DNA from: Clostridium amylolyticum
GTDB lineage: Bacteria > Bacillota > Clostridia > Clostridiales > Clostridiaceae
Direction of reading: 5' to 3'
Assembly (NCBI RefSeq): GCF_900142075.1
Contig: NZ_FQZO01000011.1
Coordinates: 1-64,000 of the forward strand
DNA length: 64,000 nucleotides
Positions 8,726 to 16,602 of the stretch are shown here, one piece after another. The number at the start of each line of letters is the position of its first letter. Position 1 is the first letter of the stretch. A model generated the notes under the pieces. The model was not told the DNA's origin. It ran no database searches and saw only the letters and a program-made list of their open reading frames with translations. The translations under genes were made by a program, and so were the position numbers.

Positions 8726-8971
8726 CTATTTTTTAGTAATTGCTGATTTTACATTAACAGTGGGTATTTTTCCAAGCTTGCCTGTAAGGGCGCTTATTTC
8801 ATCGGTAGTTCCATCTACTATGATAGAAATCACAGAAACGCCTTTTTCTTTATAAGGAATTCCCATTCTTCCAACCACTATAGAAGAATATTCATGTAAT
8901 ATTTCATTTACCTTAGGGGCATAGCTAATATTTTCAATTACTATGGCCACTACTCCAACTCTTGTTTCCAA
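8726..8971 (-). CDS. Iron-only hydrogenase system regulator, TM1266 type
   Basis: 81-aa protein with a ferredoxin-like/ACT-like fold typical of the small TM1266 proteins that accompany HydEFG operons (METRVGVVAIVIEN, VVGRMGIPYKEKGVSVISIIVDG, VNVKSAITK). No catalytic residues are apparent. The start is TTG at 8971, after AGGAGG and a 9-base gap. It is the first gene of the hyd operon, directly behind an intrinsic terminator in the leader, so its expression probably depends on read-through of that terminator. The regulatory mechanism of the family is not established. Confidence 0.85.
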   Translation of the reverse strand: METRVGVVAIVIENISYAPKVNEILHEYSSIVVGRMGIPYKEKGVSVISIIVDGTTDEISALTGKLGKIPTVNVKSAITKK

Positions 8972-8994
8972 AATTTAATTCCTCCTAAAATAAA

Positions 8995-9170
8995 AACCTT
9001 CCGCCAAAGCAGAAGGTTAAAATGCACGCTAAAAATCTCCAGACTTAAAGTCTAGATGTCCATGCCGTTTCCTTTTGCTTAGAGCATATCCTTGCAATAA
9101 GAGTAGGTTACTATTAAATTAGCATCCATTTAACAAGGAAACTTTGCACAAGTACCTTGAAAAACCGATG
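8995..9170 (-). promoter_or_regulatory. Structured leader RNA with terminator/antiterminator upstream of the hyd operon
   Basis: Read on the minus strand, the leader ends in a 10-bp perfect stem (AACCTTCTGC with GCGGAAGGTT, TTTG loop; 8995-9018) followed by TTTTTATTTTA, then the AGGAGG of the first gene. Upstream lie a nested helix (GCATG...CGTGC enclosing ATCTAGAC...GTCTGGAGAT, about 9023-9064) and a CAAGG...CCTTG hairpin (about 9134-9159). The segment AAGCAAAAGG (9071-9080) can pair with CCTTCTGCTT of the terminator 5' arm with one mismatch, giving a plausible antiterminator. I do not recognise a known riboswitch consensus. The 5' end is approximate. Confidence 0.7.
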
Positions 9171-9334
9171 ATATTGTTAAAAAATAAACTATACCTATAT
9201 TGTATATTTTTATTCATATATATTCAACATTAAATTTCTTAAATTTTCATGGAAACTTTACTATATAAAGGTTTACATGAGAATTTGCTATATTTTAATA
9301 AGATTTAGGAATAATTTTTTAAAACATCTTTTAA

Positions 9335-9343
9335 TGTTATAAT
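9335..9343 (+). promoter_or_regulatory. Extended -10 promoter of the Fe-alcohol dehydrogenase gene
   Basis: TGTTATAAT is a perfect extended -10 element. A T-rich stretch takes the place of a consensus -35. It lies about 30 bases upstream of the start codon. Confidence 0.55.
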
Positions 9344-9373
9344 TAATGTAAAAGCATGTACGGAGGGATACTC

Positions 9374-10474
9374 ATGAAAGATTTTAATTACAAGATGCCT
9401 ACAGAGCTATATTTTGGAAGAGACATAATATTGAACAAAAAAGAACTTTTTAAAAGATATAGTGGAAAAGCCTTTATTATCACTGGAAAGGGTTCATCTA
9501 AGAAAAACGGTTCTTTAGATGATGTAATAAAAGCCTTAGAGTATTGTAAAATAGAATATGTAATTTTTGATGAAGTAGAAGAAAATCCATCCTTAGAAAC
9601 CGTGGAAAAAGCAGCAGATATAGGTAAAAGAGAAGGGGTTAGTTTTATTATAGGCATAGGGGGAGGATCCCCTATAGATGCAGCCAAAGCTATTGGAATT
9701 TTAATAAATAATCATGAATATGATGCTTATAGCGTTTTAACTGCACCACCATTAAAGAGTATTCCATTAATAGCTGTTTCCACCACTGCAGGGACAGGTA
9801 CAGAGGTAACGCAGTATTCTATAGTAACAGATAACGCAGCTAAGACTAAGAAGAACTTAGGTCAAAGCGTATTTGCAGATATAGCCTTTTTAGATGCAAA
9901 ATATATGGAAAATATGCCTTATGACGTTACAGTAAGCACTGCAGTAGATGCTTTCTCACATCTAGCAGAAGCATATTTAAATACTAATGCCAATCTTTTA
10001 AGCGATACCTATGCAGAAAGAGGTATAAGATTGTTTGCTCAGTGCCTTAAGGCTTTAATTAATGAGAATATAAATTACGAAATAAGAGAAAAACTACTTT
10101 GGGTTTCTACTCTGGGAGGCATGGCCATTGCTCAAGTAGGAACTTCACTTCCTCACGGTATGGGATATCCTCTTACTTATTTTAAAGGAGTGCCTCATGG
10201 AAAGGCTAATTGCGTATTATATAGGGAATATTTCAAGATATTTAAAGATAAGACCAAGGTAAATAATATTATAGATATGCTAAATTTAAAATCTATAGAT
10301 GAATTGGGAGACATTTTGGATAATTTGCTTAAGGTGAAAGTTAATATTAGTGAAGAGGAAATAAAAGAATATACTGAATCTATGGTAAGCAATAAAGCCA
10401 AGCTTAAAAATCATCCAGAAGATGTAAAAAAAGAAGAAGTTTTTAATATTTATTATAAAAGTTTGGTTAAATAA
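9374..10474 (+). CDS. Iron-containing alcohol dehydrogenase
   Basis: Group III (Fe-dependent) NAD(P)H alcohol dehydrogenase of 366 aa. The dinucleotide-binding segment IIGIGGGSPIDAAKAIGIL lies near residue 95 and STTAGTGTEVTQYS near 135. The metal ligands lie in DAFSHLAEAYL and in HGMGYPLTYFKGVPHGKANC. The likely role is reducing an aldehyde in fermentation; the exact substrate (butanol, propanediol or other) cannot be told. ATG 9374 follows CGGAGGG with a 7-base gap. It has its own promoter and is monocistronic. Confidence 0.88.
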   Translation: MKDFNYKMPTELYFGRDIILNKKELFKRYSGKAFIITGKGSSKKNGSLDDVIKALEYCKIEYVIFDEVEENPSLETVEKAADIGKREGVSFIIGIGGGSPIDAAKAIGILINNHEYDAYSVLTAPPLKSIPLIAVSTTAGTGTEVTQYSIVTDNAAKTKKNLGQSVFADIAFLDAKYMENMPYDVTVSTAVDAFSHLAEAYLNTNANLLSDTYAERGIRLFAQCLKALINENINYEIREKLLWVSTLGGMAIAQVGTSLPHGMGYPLTYFKGVPHGKANCVLYREYFKIFKDKTKVNNIIDMLNLKSIDELGDILDNLLKVKVNISEEEIKEYTESMVSNKAKLKNHPEDVKKEEVFNIYYKSLVK

Positions 10475-10540
10475 TTTTTAAATTATATATAAATTGTAAA
10501 AAAATACAACAAACCTCTTTATTAACTAAAAATTAATACG

Positions 10541-10546
10541 TATAAT
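10541..10546 (+). promoter_or_regulatory. -10 element of the TPR/quorum-sensing locus
   Basis: A perfect TATAAT lies 41 bases before the first TPR gene. The -35 region is poor, so this promoter may need an activator, which would fit autoregulation by the HTH-TPR protein encoded in the locus. Confidence 0.45.
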
Positions 10547-10587
10547 ATATGTAATAAGTAAAATTATAGAAATTTGGAGGTGGTGAA

Positions 10588-11706
10588 ATGAAGTCATTAA
10601 CAGAAGTTAAAGAGTTACAGAAGCTAATAGAAGATTATTGTAACCCCAAAGAAGAGGCGGAAAAAATTTGTGTACAAGCAGTGGATAATAATGCATCACA
10701 AGAAGAATGTTTCCAGCTTCTTCGCATCACTGACAAATTTAGTATTCCTTACGGTCATTATAAACTTTATAAGAGGATAGGAGATACCTTTCTTATTAAT
10801 CAGCAGTTTGAGGAATCTTTTGTACATTATACTATTGCCATGGATATATTAAATGAAAATAACATGAAGGAAGAAAAAGTATTTTTGTTTAATAACATGG
10901 GAATAAATAAACTTAAGTGCCTTCAATATGATGAGGCTATAGTTTATTTTAATAGCTGTCTTATGCTTAGCAAAATGTTAAAAAAATATGATATATATAT
11001 TAAAGTATTATATAATCTTGCTTTAGCTTACTTAAGCATATATAAAGTAGATGAAGCTATTGCCGCTATAAACAAATGCTATGATAGATTGAACAAGCAT
11101 TCTGAAATACAATTGTATATAAAGCTTAGAATATTAGAAGCCAATTGCTATGAAGAAAAAGGCACTATAAGTAAGTGTATAGAAATATATAATTCTCTTT
11201 TAGAAGAAGAGGATAATATGGATAAAACTTTGTTAGGCAATGTATATAACAATATAGCTTCATTATTTTTAAAGCAGAAAAATTATAGTAAAAGTAGTAT
11301 TTACTTTGACAAGGCTTATGATAATAGAAATACCCATGATAAGTGGCTTTTAGCTCATGTGATTATCGATAGGGCAGAGCTTTATTATGAAACTTTGGAC
11401 TTAGAAAAATTTTATACCGCTATCTCTCAAGGTATAGAGCTTTGCAGGGAGTACAATGACTACGAGTATTGGATAATAGCGCTGATGAAGTTAGAAAGAG
11501 CTTATAAAAAAGATAACAATACAGAAAAATTGAGAAGCTTATATCTAGAGATTTTAGATATATCTAAGAAAAATAATATAGAAAAAAATATAATGTATTC
11601 ATTAAATAAACTTATAAGTTTGGAGATTAAACTTAAAAACTATGGTGCAGCTTATGAATACAATGATATGTTAAATCAATATATAGAAAATATAGTAAAT
11701 ATATAA
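10588..11706 (+). CDS. TPR protein, RRNPP-like sensor lacking a DNA-binding domain
   Basis: A 372-aa all-helical protein of tandem tetratricopeptide repeats (KLYKRIGDTFLINQQFEESF, FNNMGINKLKCLQYDEAIVY, LYNLALAYLSIYKVDEAI, YNNIASLFLKQKNYSKSSIY). It aligns over nearly its whole length with the HTH-TPR protein encoded next (same LNNN/FNNMG/EANCYE landmarks) but lacks the first ~65 residues that hold the HTH there. It begins at the region just after that domain. Proteins of this form in Rap/PlcR-type systems bind a signalling peptide or a protein partner. The ATG follows GGAGGTG. The paralog is 25 nt downstream, so they form one operon. Exact function is inference. Confidence 0.8.
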   Translation: MKSLTEVKELQKLIEDYCNPKEEAEKICVQAVDNNASQEECFQLLRITDKFSIPYGHYKLYKRIGDTFLINQQFEESFVHYTIAMDILNENNMKEEKVFLFNNMGINKLKCLQYDEAIVYFNSCLMLSKMLKKYDIYIKVLYNLALAYLSIYKVDEAIAAINKCYDRLNKHSEIQLYIKLRILEANCYEEKGTISKCIEIYNSLLEEEDNMDKTLLGNVYNNIASLFLKQKNYSKSSIYFDKAYDNRNTHDKWLLAHVIIDRAELYYETLDLEKFYTAISQGIELCREYNDYEYWIIALMKLERAYKKDNNTEKLRSLYLEILDISKKNNIEKNIMYSLNKLISLEIKLKNYGAAYEYNDMLNQYIENIVNI

Positions 11707-11731
11707 TATCCTTTTGCAAGGAGGGGCTGAA

Positions 11732-13036
11732 GTGGAATTCCTAACTCAAGGAGAAAAACTAAAAAGATTAAGAATACAACTTAACCTAAGACAAAAGGAT
11801 CTGGCAGATGAAAATATTACCAGAGAATTTATTAGCATGGTGGAAAAAGATAAAAGAAACTTCAGCAAGCAAAATGCTATAAGCATAATGAAAAACATAC
11901 TATCCAAAGCGGAAGAAAAAGGCATAGTCCTAAACCTAGATGAAGAGTATATATATAGGGATATAAAACAAGATGTCCAGAAGTACTGCCTTCAACAAGT
12001 AGAAAACAAAGCTACAAAAGAAGAATGCGAAAAACTTTTAGATATGGCAGAAAAATATGATTTACCCTATGCTAAGTTTAGAATTTTGAAAAGAATGGGT
12101 AAAATATTTTTCACAGACCAAGATTATACACAATCATTTATAATACACAGCCAAGCTATGGAAATTTTAAATACAAACAACCTAATAGAAGAAAAACCTA
12201 TTATATTTAACAATATGGGAGTATGTAAATTAAAGCTTACTCAATATGAAGAAGCTGTTTTATACTTTAGTAATTCCTTAATAATTTGTAATATAATTAA
12301 TGATTATAAAATATGTAATAGAGTTTTATTTAATCTTGCTTTAACTTATGATAACCTTGGAAAAGTTGATGAAACATTAAAAGTAATCCAAAAATGTAAT
12401 AAAAAATTAGATAAAATAAAAGAAAACATTCTTTATTTAAAAGTAAAAGTAATGGAAGCAAACTGTTATGAAGTAAAGAAACAATATGATAAAAGTTTTA
12501 TAATTTATGATGAATTAATAAATGATATAAGAAATAATCAAAATCTCGAAAATTTTAAATTTTTAGGTTTGATATATAATAATATGGCCTCTATAAAATT
12601 AGAGCAAAAAAATTATGATGAAAGTGAATTCTATTTTGATAAATCTTATCAAGCTAGATTGATATATGATAAAGAAGGGCTTTCTCATACCTTAATAGAT
12701 AAAAGTAGTTTATATATTGATGTAAATTTGCTTGATAAAGCTATAGAGGGTATTAATGAAGGAATTATTATATGTAAAAAGTATAATGATTATGAGTATT
12801 GGCTTACGGGATTAAAGCAGTTAGAGAAAATATACTTAATTAAAAAGAATTATGACAAGTTAGAGAAGGTGTATTTAGATCTTATGTCATTATCAGAAAA
12901 AAATAATACTGAAAAAAATAGTATTTATGCTCTAAATAAGCTTATTAATTTAGAACTTTTGTTAAAAAACATGGAAAAAGCTCAGTTTTATAGTAATAAA
13001 TTAAACGAATATATTGAATATTCTATAAAAGTGTAG
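11732..13036 (+). CDS. HTH-TPR regulator, RRNPP (PlcR/Rgg/NprR-like) family
   Basis: A 435-aa transcription regulator. Residues ~4-60 form an XRE-type helix-turn-helix (GEKLKRLRIQLNLRQKDLAD...ITREFISMVEKDKRNFSKQNA). The rest is a TPR superhelix (FNNMGVCKLKLTQYEEAVLY, LFNLALTYDNLGKVDETL, YNNMASIKLEQKNYDESEFY). The architecture matches regulators controlled by imported peptides. GTG 11732 was chosen because AAGGAGGGG lies five bases upstream; an upstream TTG overlaps that site. A 45-codon secreted-peptide gene follows 46 nt downstream on the same strand and is the natural candidate for its ligand. An HTH-less paralog precedes it. Confidence 0.88.
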   Translation: MEFLTQGEKLKRLRIQLNLRQKDLADENITREFISMVEKDKRNFSKQNAISIMKNILSKAEEKGIVLNLDEEYIYRDIKQDVQKYCLQQVENKATKEECEKLLDMAEKYDLPYAKFRILKRMGKIFFTDQDYTQSFIIHSQAMEILNTNNLIEEKPIIFNNMGVCKLKLTQYEEAVLYFSNSLIICNIINDYKICNRVLFNLALTYDNLGKVDETLKVIQKCNKKLDKIKENILYLKVKVMEANCYEVKKQYDKSFIIYDELINDIRNNQNLENFKFLGLIYNNMASIKLEQKNYDESEFYFDKSYQARLIYDKEGLSHTLIDKSSLYIDVNLLDKAIEGINEGIIICKKYNDYEYWLTGLKQLEKIYLIKKNYDKLEKVYLDLMSLSEKNNTEKNSIYALNKLINLELLLKNMEKAQFYSNKLNEYIEYSIKV

Positions 13037-13082
13037 TATATTTATAGTAAAAAATGGTAACTTATTAGGAGGGGAATTAATT

Positions 13083-13220
13083 ATGAGAAAAAAGAAAATT
13101 TTAACTAGTTTATTAGGAGTTGCCTTAGCACTAGCACTAGTTGTAGGAGCAGGAATACGTTTATGTGGAGAAAATCCACAACCAGAGTTCTTACAAATAG
13201 AAACCACTTTCCTAGGATAA
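13083..13220 (+). CDS. Putative signalling pre-peptide (45 aa)
   Basis: A short gene with a near-ideal ribosome site (AGGAGGGG, 13068-13075) directly behind the HTH-TPR regulator. The product starts MRKKKILTSLLGVALALAL, a positively charged N-terminus plus hydrophobic core as in Sec-exported pro-peptides. It ends in a short, polar tail with a single Cys (RLCGENPQPEFLQIETTFLG). RRNPP pheromones such as PapR, NprX and Phr are encoded in this position and are cut from the C-terminal end, then re-imported. The mature peptide would probably lie in the last 5-15 residues. An intrinsic terminator at 13261 closes the unit. Its function is inferred from position and form. Confidence 0.75.
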   Translation: MRKKKILTSLLGVALALALVVGAGIRLCGENPQPEFLQIETTFLG

Positions 13221-13260
13221 TTAACTAGGACAAGTTATAAGATTGAGACTTTATTTGAGA

Positions 13261-13295
13261 AGGATATTTACATTGGATGTAGATGTCCTTTTTTT
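13261..13295 (+). terminator. Terminator of the TPR/peptide locus
   Basis: AGGATATTTACAT pairs over 13 bp (two or three G-T pairs) with ATGTAGATGTCCT around a TGG loop and is followed by seven T. It ends the transcript about 40 bases after the peptide gene. Confidence 0.9.
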
Positions 13296-13445
13296 GTATA
13301 AATAAACTAATTATGAACAATTTGTTAATTCAAAAATATCTTTAATTATAAGAAGGATTTATATAGATATTGTAGAATAATATATGTGTAACAAAATAAA
13401 GATTAAAATGTTACGTAATATAATGAAGGTAAAGAGGTGAAATTA

Positions 13446-13733
13446 GTGGAAGAGGGTAAAGTAATAATTTTTATATGCTTAGGCATACTTATAGGACTAA
13501 ACTTGATATTCTTTGCATATAGGCTTGGACAAAGCAAGAAAAATAGACCTCATAACCTTACCTTTAAAGAAATAAATGAAATGGATGATGAAGAATTTAT
13601 TAATCATTTAGAAAATTATTTGAAAATAAAAAATGACTATTCTTCCACACCCTTAGGAAAAAAAGCAAGTATTAAAATTGCTGAAGTGGCTCTTGTAATA
13701 GGTTTAATGGTCACTGCTTTCTTTCGTAGGTAG
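13446..13733 (+). CDS. Small membrane protein, unknown function
   Basis: A 95-aa protein with an N-terminal membrane helix (IIFICLGILIGLNLIFFAY), a charged cytoplasmic-type middle with a helix-forming NEMDDEEFINHLENYLKIK, and a second C-terminal helix (IAEVALVIGLMVTAFF). GTG 13446 was chosen over GTG 13437, because AGAGGTG, six bases upstream, serves the later one. A TATAAT lies at 13419-13424 within an inverted repeat (GTAAC...GTTAC, 13388-13414). I do not recognise the family. Confidence 0.65.
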   Translation: MEEGKVIIFICLGILIGLNLIFFAYRLGQSKKNRPHNLTFKEINEMDDEEFINHLENYLKIKNDYSSTPLGKKASIKIAEVALVIGLMVTAFFRR

Positions 13734-13796
13734 ATTGATATTACATTTTTAAATTTAATTTGCTAATATACTTTTAAATAGACTTCCTCACACTTT

Positions 13797-13832
13797 AAAA
13801 GGCCTTGTGTATCCCTAAACACAAGGCCTTTT
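13797..13832. terminator. Bidirectional terminator
   Basis: AAAAGGCCTTGTGT is the exact reverse complement of ACACAAGGCCTTTT, a 14-bp stem with an 8-base loop. It separates the small membrane protein gene from the convergent copper operon. Confidence 0.92.
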
Positions 13833-13843
13833 ATCATTTAATA

Positions 13844-14047
13844 TTAAATTTCTTCTACTTTTTCTACATCATAGCCTGCATCGTCTATAGCTTCTTTAAT
13901 AGCTTCTATAGATGCGCTGCCTTCTACTATAGCTTCTCCTACCTTAACCTCTGCGGAAGTTACACCTTCTAAATCTTTAAGAGCATTATCCACCCTTTTA
14001 ACACAGTGACCACAGGACATTCCTGAAATTATTAGTTTTGCCTTCAT
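13844..14047 (-). CDS. copZ: Copper chaperone CopZ
   Basis: A 67-aa heavy-metal-associated (HMA) domain protein with MSCGHC (C12, C15), the Cu(I)-binding MxCxxC loop. It shuttles Cu(I) to the CopA ATPase or to CsoR. The ATG follows AGGAGGTATTTAA. It lies 51 nt downstream of copA, consistent with a csoR-copA-copZ transcription order. Confidence 0.93.
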   Translation of the reverse strand: MKAKLIISGMSCGHCVKRVDNALKDLEGVTSAEVKVGEAIVEGSASIEAIKEAIDDAGYDVEKVEEI

Positions 14048-14098
14048 TTAAATACCTCCTAGATATATTATTTTATTAGATTTTATTATTAACTTTAA

Positions 14099-16540
14099 TT
14101 ATACTGCCGGTTTAAAAGTTTTAAGCCTTAAGGCGTTAAGAAGTACTGATACTGAGCTGAAACTCATGGCTAAAGCTGCCAGCATAGGATTCATAAGCGG
14201 TCCTCCAAAAGCGTACCAGATACCCATGGCTATAGGTATACCTAAGGTGTTGTAGCCAAAAGCCCAGAATAAGTTTTGCTTTATATTTTTTATAGTTTTA
14301 TTGCTAAGTTCTATGGCTGTAACTACATCCATAATATCACTTCTCATAAGCACTATATCTGCAGATTCTATGGCAACGTCAGTACCGGATCCTATAGCAA
14401 TTCCCACCTCAGCCTGAGCCAGTGCAGGAGCGTCGTTTATTCCGTCACCCACCATAGCAACCTTCTTACCTTGGGACTGTAGCTTTTTAATTTCATTAGC
14501 CTTATCCTCTGGGAGCACCTCTGAAAGCACCACATCAATACCTACCTGTTTAGCAATGGCTTCTGCGGTTCTCTTGTTATCCCCAGTTATCATAGCTACT
14601 TCTATACCCATGGCGTGGAGCCTTTCCACAGCTTTTTTACTGCTGGGTTTCATGGTATCAGCTACGGCTATAATACCTTCTAAAGCATTATTCACTGCAA
14701 TGAACATAGGAGTTTTACCTTCAGAAGCTAACTTGTTGGAAGCTTCCTCTAAGTTAGATATATTTAAATTTCTTTCTATCATTAATTTTTTATTGCCTAA
14801 CAGTATAGATTTCCCTTCAATGATAACCTCTATACCTTTACCAGTTATAGCATTAAAACTCTCTGTATTTTTAAGTTGTAACTTTTTATCTTCCGCTGCT
14901 TTTAATATGGCTTCACCTAAAGGATGTTCAGAACCTTTTTCTGCACTGGCTGCAAGAAGTAAAAGCTCTTCTTTATCTAAAGCTTCAGAAATAATATCTG
15001 TAACCTTAGGCTTACCTTCGGTGATGGTTCCAGTCTTATCAAACACTATGGTATTTACTTTATGAGCGGTTTCTAAAGCTCCACCGCTTTTTATAAGTAC
15101 ACCATACTCAGCGCCCTTACCTGTACCCACCATAATTGCAGTAGGAGTTGCCAAACCTAAAGCACAAGGACATGCTATTACTAAAACAGATATAAATATG
15201 GTTAAGGAGAATATTGTCCCTTTACCCACAAAGAACCAAACTAAGGATGAAATTATCGCTAAAGATATAACCACTGGAACAAAGTATCCAGATATTATAT
15301 CTGCCATCTTTGCAATGGGGGCTTTAGAGCCTTGAGCTTCTTCTACTAGTTTTATAATTTGAGCCAAAGCAGTATCTTTTCCTACCTTTGTAGCCTTATA
15401 CTTAATAAAGCCGTTTTTATTTATGCTGGCTCCTATAACCTTACTTCCTGGAGATTTTTCCACAGGGATACTTTCTCCAGTAAGCATAGCTTCATCTATA
15501 GAAGTGGTACCCTCTATTATCTCTCCATCCACGGGAAGCTTTTCTCCAGGTTTCACCACCACTATATCTCCTACCTCTACTTCGTCAATAGGTATAGATG
15601 CTTCAACATTATCTCTAATTACCACTGCAGTTTTAGGTGCAAGTCCCATAAGCTTTTTAATGGCTTCAGAGGTTTTTCCCTTGGTTACAGATTCTAAATA
15701 TTTACCTAAGGTGATTAATGTTAAAATAGTGGCAGCAGATTCAAAATACATATCATGAGCATAATGATGCTTTCCAGCTGCAATTTGGGTTATAGCAAAA
15801 ATGCCATATAAAACTGCCGCAGAGCTTCCTATGGAAATAAGTGAATCCATGTTAGGGCTTCTCATAATTAAAGCCTTAAAACCAACTTTAAAGAATTTTC
15901 TACCTTCAATTAATACTGGTATAGTAAGTATCAACTGAATTAATCCAAAGGTCAAAGGATTGTGGTTAGGTGACATAAACTTAGGCAAAGGCATTCCTAA
16001 CATAGGACCCATAGCCACAATAATGAGAGGTACTGTGAAGACAGTGGATATAATAAAGCGATGCCAAAGGTTTTTTATTTCTTTTTCCTTTTTAATTCTA
16101 TCTTCATCTACTGTAGCTTCTTCTTCTATGGCCTTATAACCAGCCTTATCCACCGCTTTCTTTATATCAGAAATACTTACCTTATCAGGATCATATGCTG
16201 CACTAAGCTTTTCTGTGGCAAGGTTAACACTAGCAGATTCTATGCCAGGGACCTTTCCCACGGATCTTTCTACAGCCTTTACACAAGAAGCACAAGTCAT
16301 ACCTTCAATCTTTAAGGTAGAGTTTTTAGTTAAGGGAACTGCCTTATATCCAGCTCTTTCTACAGTTTTAAATATATCTTCCTCTGAAACTTTCTCTTCA
16401 TCAAATTGTATACTCATCTTTTCAGTAGCTAAATTAACATTTACCTGCTCTGCGCCTTCTACCTTTCTAAAAGCCCTTTCCACAGCACTAGAACAAGCAG
16501 CACAGGTCATACCTTCTATTTTATAGGTCTTATTTTTCAA
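14099..16540 (-). CDS. copA: Cu(I)-exporting P1B-type ATPase CopA
   Basis: An 813-aa copper-efflux ATPase in the cytoplasmic membrane. Two N-terminal HMA domains carry MTCAAC (C13, C16) and MTCASC (C83, C86). Membrane helices follow, with the CPC metal site in VIACPCALGLATPTA. The phosphorylation motif DKTGTITEG, the HP motif in SEHPLGEAI and the GDGINDAPAL hinge come next. TTG 16540 is the start, right after AGGAGGTTTTATA. It lies between csoR and copZ and is expected to be de-repressed when CsoR binds Cu(I). Confidence 0.96.
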   Translation of the reverse strand: MKNKTYKIEGMTCAACSSAVERAFRKVEGAEQVNVNLATEKMSIQFDEEKVSEEDIFKTVERAGYKAVPLTKNSTLKIEGMTCASCVKAVERSVGKVPGIESASVNLATEKLSAAYDPDKVSISDIKKAVDKAGYKAIEEEATVDEDRIKKEKEIKNLWHRFIISTVFTVPLIIVAMGPMLGMPLPKFMSPNHNPLTFGLIQLILTIPVLIEGRKFFKVGFKALIMRSPNMDSLISIGSSAAVLYGIFAITQIAAGKHHYAHDMYFESAATILTLITLGKYLESVTKGKTSEAIKKLMGLAPKTAVVIRDNVEASIPIDEVEVGDIVVVKPGEKLPVDGEIIEGTTSIDEAMLTGESIPVEKSPGSKVIGASINKNGFIKYKATKVGKDTALAQIIKLVEEAQGSKAPIAKMADIISGYFVPVVISLAIISSLVWFFVGKGTIFSLTIFISVLVIACPCALGLATPTAIMVGTGKGAEYGVLIKSGGALETAHKVNTIVFDKTGTITEGKPKVTDIISEALDKEELLLLAASAEKGSEHPLGEAILKAAEDKKLQLKNTESFNAITGKGIEVIIEGKSILLGNKKLMIERNLNISNLEEASNKLASEGKTPMFIAVNNALEGIIAVADTMKPSSKKAVERLHAMGIEVAMITGDNKRTAEAIAKQVGIDVVLSEVLPEDKANEIKKLQSQGKKVAMVGDGINDAPALAQAEVGIAIGSGTDVAIESADIVLMRSDIMDVVTAIELSNKTIKNIKQNLFWAFGYNTLGIPIAMGIWYAFGGPLMNPMLAALAMSFSSVSVLLNALRLKTFKPAV

Positions 16541-16602
16541 TATAAAACCTCCTTTTTATAGATTTACTTTAAGTAAATATACTTAAATTTATATTTATAT
16601 TT

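Noticed and set aside
8995..9170. T-box, SAM, TPP, FMN, cobalamin or Moco riboswitch
   Set aside because: None of the consensus cores (for example GGTGGNACCGCG, or the TPP CTGAGA block) could be found in the leader.
13001..13207. 68-codon ORF on the minus strand opposite the peptide gene
   Set aside because: It has no ribosome site and overlaps the regulator 3' end and the peptide gene, whose strand has a far better start signal.
15359..16526. Several 80-110-codon plus-strand ORFs within copA
   Set aside because: They are shadows of the 813-codon ATPase gene and lack initiation signals.
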